Below the pieces are notes generated by a model. It was not told the DNA's origin, did not search any database, and saw nothing but the letters and a program-made list of their open reading frames with translations. From Actinomycetota bacterium (lineage in GTDB: Bacteria > Actinomycetota > Humimicrobiia > Humimicrobiales > Humimicrobiaceae), in the NCBI GenBank assembly GCA_023488645.1, contig JAMDDL010000041.1, forward strand, positions 1 to 13,999: a stretch of 13,999 nt of DNA, read 5' to 3'. Position 1 is the stretch's first letter. Each line of letters begins with the position of its first letter. This document shows, piece after piece, positions 6,571 to 13,714 of the stretch. A program made the position numbers and the translations under genes.

Positions 6571-7177
6571 ACAAAGTAATCAAGCTTATCAAAAAATTAA
6601 ATTATTAATATTAGAGAATAAGCTAAAACCTGGCGAAAAGATTATACAATATAAATTAGCGCAAACACTCAATATTAGTTTAACCCCAATTATACAAGCT
6701 CTTTCAATTCTTCAAAATGAAAAATTAATTGATTATTTACCTAGAAAGGGTTTTTTTGTTAGAAAAATATCAGATAAGGAATTTTATGATCTTCTTGAAA
6801 TTAGGAGTTTTTTAGAATCTCTTGCTATTGAAAAAATTTCTGAAAATATAAATGACTCTATTAGAAACCAATTATTAAAATTTAAAAAAAAATTTATTTT
6901 ATTATTTGAAAAAAATAAATTAGATAAGTATTTCGAGTTAGATAAAAAGTTTCATTACTATTTAATTGAAGCTTCTAATAATTCTTATTTAATTAATATA
7001 AATAATACATTTAATATCCTATTACTTTGTTATACTATGGGGCTTATAAATAAAATTAATATAAGTATAGAACATCATAAAAACATAATAGATGCTATCT
7101 TAAATAACGAAAAAGATAGAGCTATTTCTTTAATAATAGAACATCTTAATGTTGAGCATCTTAATAGTGCTAAATAA
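6542..7177 (+). CDS. GntR-family transcriptional regulator, FCD subfamily (copy 2)
   Basis: A 211-residue paralogue of the preceding gene. Start TTG at 6542 is chosen because it aligns with the N-terminus of copy 1 and lies 10 bases after AAAAGGAG; no ATG is available early in the frame. The same altered recognition helix is present (SLTPIIQALSILQ). FCD residues Asp134, His138, His178/179 and His201 are kept. The part FHYYLIEASNNSYLININ and its surroundings is almost identical to copy 1, while the rest differs at roughly half the positions. The C-terminus carries a small repeat, EHLNVEHLN. The two proteins may form heterodimers, or share one ligand but read different operators. The gene ends 30 bases from the convergent kinase gene, with no clear terminator between them. 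Confidence 0.88.
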   Translation: MKQIKLIQDKQSNQAYQKIKLLILENKLKPGEKIIQYKLAQTLNISLTPIIQALSILQNEKLIDYLPRKGFFVRKISDKEFYDLLEIRSFLESLAIEKISENINDSIRNQLLKFKKKFILLFEKNKLDKYFELDKKFHYYLIEASNNSYLININNTFNILLLCYTMGLINKINISIEHHKNIIDAILNNEKDRAISLIIEHLNVEHLNSAK

Positions 7178-7207
7178 TATATATTATGGAAAACATTAAA
7201 ATTGCTT

Positions 7208-8749
7208 TTATATTTTGGAAATCTTATCAAATAGTCCCTTAAGGTTAGGATACATTTCTTTATATATTTCATAAAGTTCTTCGTAAATTTCCTTATTTTT
7301 TAAATCTGGTTCAGTTTCAGCCTCAATTTTTAAAACTTGTGTTGCCTCTTCTAAGTTATTCCATATTTTGCAGCCAACTCCGGCTACTAAAGCAGCCCCA
7401 TAAGCACCACCTTCTTTACTACCACTTACTGTTTTTACTGGTAACTGAAAAATATCAGCATGAATTTGCCTCCATAATTTACTAACAGAACCACCCCCTG
7501 ATACTCTAATTTCCTTAACTGCCAAACTTTTATCCATATCTATAATTAACTCATATACCTGACGAAAACTATATATAACACCTTCCATTACCGCTCTCGC
7601 AATATCAGAAAATGTATGTCGTAAAGTAAGACCAAAAAATACACCCTTTGCATTAGGATCAGGATATGGACATCTTTCTCCTATAAGATAGGGTAAAAAA
7701 ATTAAATTCTTACTTCCTGCTTGGGATTCTGCTTTAACTTTTTCATCTAAAAGTTTATATACATCAATTCCATTAATTAGTGCTTGCTCAATTTCATATT
7801 TACTTAATGTATTTTTGAACCATTGGAAAGAGCCACCAGCTGAAAGAGTTACCCCCATAATATGCCACTTATTTGGAGCATTATTGCAAAAAATCTGTAA
7901 TTTCCCCGTAGAATTAAATTTAAAATTATTAAGCCCCATTGCGATAATTCCTGCGGTTCCTATTGTGGTACCTAAAATTCCTTCTTTAATCAACCCTGTT
8001 CCAGTTGTTTGGATAACTGAATCTCCTCCACCACCAGTAACTGGAAGATTTTTAGGCAAACCCGTATAAAAAGAAACATCATCTGATAAATGGCCCGTTA
8101 TTTCAGGAGATTCATAACACTTAGGTAAAAGCTCTTTAGAAATATCCAAAATTTTTAACAATTCTTCATTCCATTTTCTGTTTTTTACATCGAATAATCC
8201 GGTGCCAGATGCATCTGAAACTTCAGTTGCAATTTCTCCCGTTAATTTATATCTAATATAATCCTTTGGATTTAAAAAAATTTTCACCCTCTGATAATTT
8301 TCTGGTTCTTCTTCTTTAAGCCATAGTATTTTCCCCCCAGTATAACCTGGTAGCATCCCATTATTAGTATATCTCAATAATTTATCTTGACCACCAACAG
8401 CATTTATAATTTCCTGACATTGTTTATATGTTCTTTGATCATTCCATAAAATTGCAGGTCTAATTATATTAAAATTATTATCTAAAGCAACTAGACCATG
8501 CATCTGGCCGGAAAGACCAATACCTTTAATTGAAATTGGATCAATCAAAGCCTTTTTAACCACTTGCTTTACAGTCTTTAAAATTGCTATCCACCAATCA
8601 TCGGGATTTTGCTCTGCCCACCCTGGATTTGGAGTATATAATTTATATTCTTCTAATGCTGAAGCTATAACTTCTCCCATATTATCAACAATAATTGATT
8701 TACAACCCGAAGTACCAATATCAATCCCAATAACATATTCATTTTTCAT
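7208..8749 (-). CDS. xylB: FGGY-family carbohydrate kinase, xylulokinase-like
   Basis: A 513-residue cytoplasmic sugar kinase that should transfer phosphate from ATP to a ketose or polyol. The N-terminal phosphate loop GIDIGTSGCKS (8-18) is followed by GLSGQMHGLVALD (78-90), NDQR (103-106) and SDASGTGLFDV (178-188). GGGGDSV (239-245) contains Asp243, the probable catalytic base. The adenosine-side motif VSGGGSVSKLWRQIHAD lies in the C-terminal domain. The QMHG and NDQR motifs match D-xylulose kinases better than glycerol kinases, and length is usual for XylB. The ATG at 8749 follows AAAGGAG. The gene lies 32 bases after the aldehyde dehydrogenase and is last in the operon. The exact substrate (xylulose, another ketose, a polyol) is uncertain, since FGGY kinases change specificity readily. 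Confidence 0.88.
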   Translation of the reverse strand: MKNEYVIGIDIGTSGCKSIIVDNMGEVIASALEEYKLYTPNPGWAEQNPDDWWIAILKTVKQVVKKALIDPISIKGIGLSGQMHGLVALDNNFNIIRPAILWNDQRTYKQCQEIINAVGGQDKLLRYTNNGMLPGYTGGKILWLKEEEPENYQRVKIFLNPKDYIRYKLTGEIATEVSDASGTGLFDVKNRKWNEELLKILDISKELLPKCYESPEITGHLSDDVSFYTGLPKNLPVTGGGGDSVIQTTGTGLIKEGILGTTIGTAGIIAMGLNNFKFNSTGKLQIFCNNAPNKWHIMGVTLSAGGSFQWFKNTLSKYEIEQALINGIDVYKLLDEKVKAESQAGSKNLIFLPYLIGERCPYPDPNAKGVFFGLTLRHTFSDIARAVMEGVIYSFRQVYELIIDMDKSLAVKEIRVSGGGSVSKLWRQIHADIFQLPVKTVSGSKEGGAYGAALVAGVGCKIWNNLEEATQVLKIEAETEPDLKNKEIYEELYEIYKEMYPNLKGLFDKISKI

Positions 8750-8781
8750 ATATTTACTCCTTTAGAAATAGTAATCTTTGG

Positions 8782-10224
8782 TCATAAATAACGAACTCTA
8801 ACATGTTTTATTAAAAGATATTCATAAAGACCTTCAGGCCCATGTTCATGACCAAAACCACTATCTTTCCATCCTCCATAAGGTGCATTAATAACACCTG
8901 CATCCACATTGTTTATTGCAACATTTCCAGCCTGAATTTTTTTAGACAAATAATTTGCTAAACTCAAATTTTCAGTAAAAATTATAGCTGCTAACCCATA
9001 AACAGTATCATTTGCAAGTTTAATTGCTTCTTCTATTGTCTTAAAAGGCATTACCCCAACAACTGGTCCAAAAGTTTCCTCCTGCATAACTAACATATTA
9101 TGATTAACATCTCTAAGTATGGTTGGCTCAAAAAAATAACCTTCATTATATTTTTCACCAGCAGGCTTTTTACCTCCAAATGCAATTTTTGCACCTTTTG
9201 AAACTGCGTCTTCAATATGCTTTTTTGTTGTTTCAATACCACCAATTGTACACATTGGACCAAGGTCACAGTCTTCTTTTAATCCATCTCCAATAGTAAG
9301 TTTCTTTGTTTGTTCAACAAATTTTTTTAAAAAATCCTCATATACTAACTCATCTACATAAATACGATTAATTGCAATACAAATTTGACCCATGTTTCTA
9401 AAAGATCGTCTAACTGCTCCAGCAACTGCAACATCTAAGTTACAATCTTTACATACAACCATTGGTAAACTGCCACCAAGTTCTAAGGAAACTTTCTTTA
9501 AAGTATCTACGCATCCACTTAAAACAACCTTACCTGTTTCTGTTGAACCTGTGAATGCTACTTTTTTTACAATCTTGCTGTTAAATAGAACTGGCCCTAT
9601 TTCAGAACCAGAACCAGTTAATGCATTTACTACTCCTGCAGGAACACCTGCTTCCTGCACGCATCTAATAAAAGCCAAAGGAGAGAGTGGGGTTTCAGAT
9701 GGTAATTTTGCCACTACCGTACAACCTGATGCTAATGCTCCACCAATTTTCCAAGCTAAGAGCTCAATTGGATAATTCCAGGGAGAAATTGCTGCAGCAA
9801 CACCAATAGGCTGATATATTACTCGGCTTTCTATATCCTCTTCTTCGTTAGCAATAATTCTTCCATAAATTCTTTCGCCTTCCTCAGCATAATATTTTAA
9901 AATTTTAGCACCTTTTTCAACTTCGCCAACAGCTTCTTTAAAAGGTTTACCTTGTTCTTGAGTCATTAATTTTGCTATTTCATCAAGATTTTTAAAAACA
10001 ACTTCACTTGCTTTTCTTAAATAAGCACCTCTTTTAAAAGGCGATAATGATGACCATTTTTCAAATGCTTTATTTGCAGCATTTATAGCTTTTTCAGCAT
10101 CTTCTTTATGTGCTTTTGGAACTATAGCAAAAACCTTACCATATGCAGGATTTATTACCTCAATTTTATCATTACTTTCAGCTTCAACCCATTCACCATT
10201 TATTAACATTAATTCCTTAATCAT
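8782..10224 (-). CDS. NAD(P)-dependent aldehyde dehydrogenase
   Basis: A 480-residue enzyme that oxidises an aldehyde to its carboxylic acid. An ATG at 10224 preceded by GGAGG is chosen; the open frame allows a GTG at 10236, but that codon overlaps the ribosome binding site. Motifs, numbered from this ATG, are SPWNYP with Asn150, FTGSTETG (225-232), ELGG with general-base Glu248, NMGQICIAINR with nucleophile Cys282, and EETFGPVVGV near the end. Presence of the ELGG Glu points to the hydrolytic class rather than the CoA-acylating dehydrogenases usual in metabolosomes. It resembles succinate-semialdehyde and lactaldehyde-type enzymes. No obvious N-terminal encapsulation helix is seen before the fold (MIKELMLINGEWV), so residence in a microcompartment is unproven. 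It lies between the cupin and kinase genes. Confidence 0.93.
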   Translation of the reverse strand: MIKELMLINGEWVEAESNDKIEVINPAYGKVFAIVPKAHKEDAEKAINAANKAFEKWSSLSPFKRGAYLRKASEVVFKNLDEIAKLMTQEQGKPFKEAVGEVEKGAKILKYYAEEGERIYGRIIANEEEDIESRVIYQPIGVAAAISPWNYPIELLAWKIGGALASGCTVVAKLPSETPLSPLAFIRCVQEAGVPAGVVNALTGSGSEIGPVLFNSKIVKKVAFTGSTETGKVVLSGCVDTLKKVSLELGGSLPMVVCKDCNLDVAVAGAVRRSFRNMGQICIAINRIYVDELVYEDFLKKFVEQTKKLTIGDGLKEDCDLGPMCTIGGIETTKKHIEDAVSKGAKIAFGGKKPAGEKYNEGYFFEPTILRDVNHNMLVMQEETFGPVVGVMPFKTIEEAIKLANDTVYGLAAIIFTENLSLANYLSKKIQAGNVAINNVDAGVINAPYGGWKDSGFGHEHGPEGLYEYLLIKHVRVRYL

Positions 10225-10319
10225 AATTTCCTCCACTTATATATAAAAATTAAAACAAAAAATAATAGTAAGATATTCATAAGTATTATATTTAACTTTA
10301 AGTGTCTATCTCTCAAAAC

Positions 10320-10715
10320 TTATCTTTCAGGGGGATCGAGTTTACAAGTTACCCATACTACAATTAATGGCAAATTTCCTGTCTGTTTTGTTGTATGAAA
10401 AACACCTGGTGGAACATATAAAGCATCCCCTTGGGTTATTTCATACTCATCTTCTCCAACTACCATTATACCTTTCCCCATAACAACATAATATACTTCT
10501 TCCATATCATTATGAGAATGGCCTGTAGTTGTACCAGTAGGATATATAATCGTATGACCAAGAGTTAATCTTCTTGATTTGCACTCCTTATCATTAGGAT
10601 CTATTAAATAATATGTATCTCTTAATACAGCTTTGTCCCTATTTTTTACTCTATCTCTAAGTGATCTTGGATCTAAATCTGGCAACATTGATTGAATATT
10701 TACTACATATTTCAT
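10320..10715 (-). CDS. Small cupin-domain protein
   Basis: A 131-residue single-domain cupin. Cupin motif 1 is GTTTGHSHNDMEEVYYVVMG, with metal ligands His66, His68 and Glu72 or Glu73. Motif 2, GDALYVPPGVFH, gives His107. GHSHNDMEEVYYV resembles archaeal-type phosphoglucose isomerase cupins and related sugar-phosphate or sugar isomerases, but the protein is shorter and this is only a resemblance. ATG at 10715 is preceded by AAAAGGAT. It is first of three genes (cupin, aldehyde dehydrogenase, kinase) behind an internal promoter. In this setting it may isomerise or epimerise the sugar-like substrate before phosphorylation, or act as a ligand sensor. Function is not established. Confidence 0.85.
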   Translation of the reverse strand: MKYVVNIQSMLPDLDPRSLRDRVKNRDKAVLRDTYYLIDPNDKECKSRRLTLGHTIIYPTGTTTGHSHNDMEEVYYVVMGKGIMVVGEDEYEITQGDALYVPPGVFHTTKQTGNLPLIVVWVTCKLDPPER

Positions 10716-10762
10716 TTGGGTATCCTTTTATTATTTATAAAATTTTTTTGTGAAATAAATTG

Positions 10763-10799
10763 AATATTAATAAAAACTATAAATATTTTTATTAATATT
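10763..10799. promoter_or_regulatory. Perfect 14-bp inverted repeat in the cupin leader
   Basis: AATATTAATAAAAA (10763-10776) and its exact complement (10786-10799) flank a 9-base spacer. It lies downstream of the promoter at 10834-10861 and about 50 bases before the cupin start. It could be an operator, perhaps for the LacI- or GntR-type proteins, or an RNA hairpin affecting the three-gene transcript. The arms contain only A and T, so chance cannot be fully excluded, but 14 exact pairs is long. Confidence 0.55.
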
Positions 10800-10833
10800 T
10801 ATTTTTTATTAATGTTTATGGGGAATTTTCTAT

Positions 10834-10861
10834 ATTATAATTTAATTTTTAAAAATATCAA
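10834..10861 (-). promoter_or_regulatory. Internal promoter for cupin, aldehyde dehydrogenase and kinase
   Basis: On the minus strand TTGATA (10861-10856) is followed after 16 bases by a perfect TATAAT (10839-10834). Transcription would start near 10827, about 110 bases before the cupin ATG. It matches the consensus at 11 of 12 bases, the best of the promoter candidates in the window, and splits the right-hand genes into two transcription units. Confidence 0.6.
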
Positions 10862-10910
10862 TCCATTTACTAATTTTATTTATTATTTAATTAAAATTTT
10901 AAATAAAAAA

Positions 10911-11186
10911 TTATTCCTGTGGAAGTATCAATGCAAGTTCCTGATGTGGCCTTGGGATAACATGAACAGAAATAAGTTCTCCAACTCTTTTTGCTGCAGC
11001 AGCACCGGCATCTACAGCAGCTTTCACCGCACCAACATCACCTTTAACAATTACTGTAATATAAGCAGAACCAATTCTTTCCTGACCCATTAATGTAACA
11101 TTTGCAGCTTTAACCATAGCATCTGCAGCTTCAATTGATGCAACTAAACCCCTTGTTTCAATTAAACCTATTGCCTCACCGTTCAT
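10911..11186 (-). CDS. Bacterial microcompartment shell protein, BMC-H (PduA/EutM type)
   Basis: A 91-residue hexamer-forming shell protein of a bacterial microcompartment. Nearly the whole chain matches PduA/EutM-type BMC-H: EAIGLIETRGLVASIEAADAMVKAANV, then the pore loop, then VKGDVGAVKAAVDAGAAAAKRVGELISVHVIPRPH. Edge Lys26 and Arg79, which join hexamers into sheets, are kept. The pore loop reads E36-R-I-G-S-A41, with Arg for Lys37 and Ala for Gly41 of PduA, a slight change at the pore. ATG at 11186 follows AAGGAG. It is the only shell gene in the window; no vertex (BMC-P) or trimeric (BMC-T) protein is present. It lies between the methyltransferase and the cupin. Identity is secure; whether a closed shell forms depends on genes elsewhere. 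Confidence 0.97.
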   Translation of the reverse strand: MNGEAIGLIETRGLVASIEAADAMVKAANVTLMGQERIGSAYITVIVKGDVGAVKAAVDAGAAAAKRVGELISVHVIPRPHQELALILPQE

Positions 11187-11356
11187 TTTTTCTCCTTAAG
11201 CTAATTTTCTAAAAATTCCAATTTGATTTTAAAATTTTATTACATAATTTTTTTTGAAAAATTTTAATTATTAATTAGTAACCTGAATCAATTCATTAAG
11301 TTTCAAAAAACCATGTTTATAAATGCAAACAATTTATTTAGATAGTATAAATAGAT

Positions 11357-11380
11357 TTAAAATTAAAAAATTAATTTTAA
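11357..11380. repeat. 10-bp inverted repeat downstream of the methyltransferase gene
   Basis: TTAAAATTAA and its exact complement flank AAAA, beginning 37 bases after the mttB-like stop on the minus strand. No clear U-tract follows, so it is at best a weak terminator. The 230-base gap (11187-11416) otherwise shows no gene and no convincing promoter. Confidence 0.35.
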
Positions 11381-11416
11381 TATAGTTTTATTTTTTTTAA
11401 AATTTATTCACAATTT

Positions 11417-12868
11417 TTATATTAACCCCTTTTTCTTATAAAACTCAGTAGCTTCATTTAAAATATCCGTAATTGCCTGATCCTGCTGAGGTGTTAATGG
11501 TAATGGTTTATGAGTTGCAATTATTTCCTCATATCTTTCTTTTGCCTTCTTTAAAGCTGTTTTTTTACCGCCCTCAACCCATTCCTTATATGACAGCTTA
11601 TCAAAAACACGAGTTGCATAGTTTTCAGTTTTCCAGTAGTTTCTTGTTTGCTTTGTATTTAAAAATGTTCCAGGACTTACCCCGACGTCCATTATAGTAT
11701 CAAAGCCTATTGTTGCATCATTTACATCAAAACTTTCAACTATTCTTCCGATTGTATTTACAACATCGTCATCAATGATTGCGAGAACGGGATTATATGC
11801 AAGTTCAGCTGTGACTCCTCCATGCAGTACAATCATATTAGCCCCTGAAAGTGCTGAGCACATAGCAAGAGGTAATTTTTCAGCACCAAGCTGATAATCA
11901 ACAATTTTTGAATTTGAAAAGGCAGAACCAGTATTATTTACTGGTATCTTATATAAATCATGCCATATCTGATTATAAGCCATTTGATGAAGTGCAATTG
12001 CAGCAGTACCAAAACTTATATCACCTGTTGCCATATTCATTGATGAAACAAAGTTATTTGCTATTACTCCACATCCAGGTTTAATACATTGAAGCAGTAC
12101 TATTATTGCAAGAAGTTCTGCATTATGGCTTACGCTTGCTCCAGCTATTGTAATAGGATGAGAACCCCCCATTATCGAACCTGAGGCTATATATATCGGA
12201 AAACCTGCATTTAAATAAACATAAGCTGCTTCAATTGCATCTTCACAAAGTGAAAGGGGTGCAGCTCCTTCAACACACCCGAAAATCTGTGCTCCAACTG
12301 CTTGAGCTATTTTTGTTTCCCATATATAAGTATAAGTTGGTTGTGCACCCCTTGATGGTTTACTTGAAAATCTGTGTCTTGAAGCACAACTTACAGGACA
12401 TGACATTGCAGGAGGAACTCCTTCAATCTCAAAATACGGAGTATAAGATGGAAATACATGAACTGAGCCAAGCGCATCAGAAACCAGAACTCCAATATTA
12501 TTTTGCTCAAGTGTTGGCATACTTACTTCCCCTGTATCAATATCAGTATATCTTGCACCTGCTGAGTTCATAAAATAAATTGTATTTCCACCAACAGAAA
12601 TACTTAAATTCGGATCTCTTGCTTTCAAAGTAAAACTTGAAGGAGTTCTTCTAATACATTCTTCAACTAAATTAGAAGGAATTTTTGCTATTTTACTGTT
12701 ATAATCAACTTTAGCGCCATTTTCTTCCAATAGCTTTAATGCTTTATCAGAATCAAATTTAAATCCTACTTCACTTAATACATTTAAAGAAGCCTTATGT
12801 ATTTGCTCAACCTGATTTTCTCTAAGTATTCTTACAGGTTCAAAATTTCTTGTAAAACCCTTTTGCAT
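11417..12868 (-). CDS. Trimethylamine methyltransferase (MttB) superfamily protein, non-pyrrolysine
   Basis: A 483-residue member of the MttB superfamily, which moves a methyl group from a quaternary or tertiary amine to a Co(I) corrinoid protein. The N-terminal region (LRENQVEQIHKASLNVLSEVGFKF) and the barrel part (NSKIVDYQLGAEKLPLAMCSALSGANMIVLHGG) are typical. The frame is continuous, so no in-frame UAG, and hence no pyrrolysine, is needed. Characterised relatives without pyrrolysine act on glycine betaine (MtgB), proline betaine (MtpB) or carnitine (MtcB). Start ATG at 12868 follows AGGAG. The partner corrinoid protein gene lies 78 bases upstream. Substrate is unknown; the carbohydrate importer and kinase nearby hint at something other than glycine betaine. 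It is separated from the shell gene by 230 bases. Confidence 0.92.
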   Translation of the reverse strand: MQKGFTRNFEPVRILRENQVEQIHKASLNVLSEVGFKFDSDKALKLLEENGAKVDYNSKIAKIPSNLVEECIRRTPSSFTLKARDPNLSISVGGNTIYFMNSAGARYTDIDTGEVSMPTLEQNNIGVLVSDALGSVHVFPSYTPYFEIEGVPPAMSCPVSCASRHRFSSKPSRGAQPTYTYIWETKIAQAVGAQIFGCVEGAAPLSLCEDAIEAAYVYLNAGFPIYIASGSIMGGSHPITIAGASVSHNAELLAIIVLLQCIKPGCGVIANNFVSSMNMATGDISFGTAAIALHQMAYNQIWHDLYKIPVNNTGSAFSNSKIVDYQLGAEKLPLAMCSALSGANMIVLHGGVTAELAYNPVLAIIDDDVVNTIGRIVESFDVNDATIGFDTIMDVGVSPGTFLNTKQTRNYWKTENYATRVFDKLSYKEWVEGGKKTALKKAKERYEEIIATHKPLPLTPQQDQAITDILNEATEFYKKKGLI

Positions 12869-12946
12869 TTTTCACTCCTGTGAACTTATAAAATAAGTAT
12901 AATAATTAAATTGAATTGAACTAAATAAATCAAATCTAAATTATTT

Positions 12947-13594
12947 TTATTCTATTTTTAACAATCTTTTTGCAACTTTTACACCATCAGGAGCTGTTGC
13001 GCCATATCCATCTGCTCCAATCGAATCTGCAAATTCCTGATTAATGGGGCTGCCTCCAACTATTACTTTTACTTTGTCTCTTAAACCTTCTTTTTTTAAA
13101 CCTTCTATGACATTTTTTTGTTCCATAGCTGTTGTAGTTAGAAGAGCAGACATTGCAAGAATATCAGGCTTATTTTCTCTTACTGCTTTTAAAAATTCTT
13201 CACTTTTTACGTTAATTCCTAAATCTATAACTTCAAATCCTGATGCATATAAAAGTGTTGCAACCATACCTTTGCCTATAGAATGGATATCTCCAAAAAC
13301 TGTACCAATTACAACTTTACCTATTGATTTTGAATTTTTCCCTTGTCTTGTTATTTCTTCAGTAATTATCGGTATAGCTTTTTTTAATACTTCTGCAGCA
13401 CAAACAAGATCGGGTAAAAATAATTCTCCTTTCCCAAACGCATCTCCTATTTCTCTAATTGCATCAGTTAAAGTTTTTGCTGCTTCAATGGGGTCAACTC
13501 CTGCTGCAATTGCATCTTTTGCAGCTTTTTCAGCATTATCCATATCAAACTCAACAACAACTTTTCTTAAATCTTCCAAAGCTTTCTCTGTCAA
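12947..13594 (-). CDS. Corrinoid (B12-binding) methyl-carrier protein, MtbC/MttC family
   Basis: A 215-residue methyl carrier. Residues 1-85 form the helical cap domain with FGKGELFLPDLVCAAEVLKKA. Residues 92-213 form the Rossmann-like B12 domain. The corrinoid signature DIHSIG (102-107) gives His104 as lower axial ligand to cobalt. MSALLTTT (148-155) and GGSPINQEFADSIGADGYG (180-198) complete the pocket. It accepts a methyl group from the MttB homologue and would pass it to tetrahydrofolate through a methyltransferase not present here. The start is TTG at 13594, preceded by GGAGG at 7 bases. It leads the catabolic gene row, 120 bases after the LacI-type regulator. A reductive activator (RamA type), needed by such proteins, is also absent from the window. 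Confidence 0.95.
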   Translation of the reverse strand: MTEKALEDLRKVVVEFDMDNAEKAAKDAIAAGVDPIEAAKTLTDAIREIGDAFGKGELFLPDLVCAAEVLKKAIPIITEEITRQGKNSKSIGKVVIGTVFGDIHSIGKGMVATLLYASGFEVIDLGINVKSEEFLKAVRENKPDILAMSALLTTTAMEQKNVIEGLKKEGLRDKVKVIVGGSPINQEFADSIGADGYGATAPDGVKVAKRLLKIE

Positions 13595-13668
13595 TTATTA
13601 TCCTCCAGAATTCTAATAATAAATTTAATTTTATATTTATATTTTATATTTTTTTATATTAAATGTAT

Positions 13669-13704
13669 GTTTTATATTTTATATTCCAGGTTTTATATTT
13701 TATA
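13669..13704. repeat. Two 15-bp direct repeats 21 bp apart upstream of the corrinoid gene
   Basis: GTTTTATATTTTATA occurs at 13669-13683 and again at 13690-13704, with starts 21 bases apart, close to two helical turns. Between them lies TTCCAG, the only G/C cluster in the gap. They lie in the 120-base spacer between the regulator stop and the corrinoid gene, where a promoter or operator would be expected. A weak minus-strand promoter (TTGTAT, 18 bases, TATAAA) overlaps them. Confidence 0.5.
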
Positions 13705-13714
13705 CAATAACCAG

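Noticed and set aside
7174..7187. Palindrome ATAATATATATTAT between the convergent genes as a terminator
   Set aside because: It has only A/T pairs, no loop and no following U-tract; such palindromes are expected by chance in this composition.
10812..11093. Plus-strand frame of 93 codons
   Set aside because: It runs antisense through most of the BMC-H gene, has an unlikely composition and lacks a ribosome binding site.
11417..12868. Pyrrolysine-containing MttB
   Set aside because: The gene reads through without an internal TAG, and no pyl genes are in the window.
13044..13616. Plus-strand frame of 190 codons
   Set aside because: It is antisense to the corrinoid protein gene, whose B12 motifs are unmistakable.
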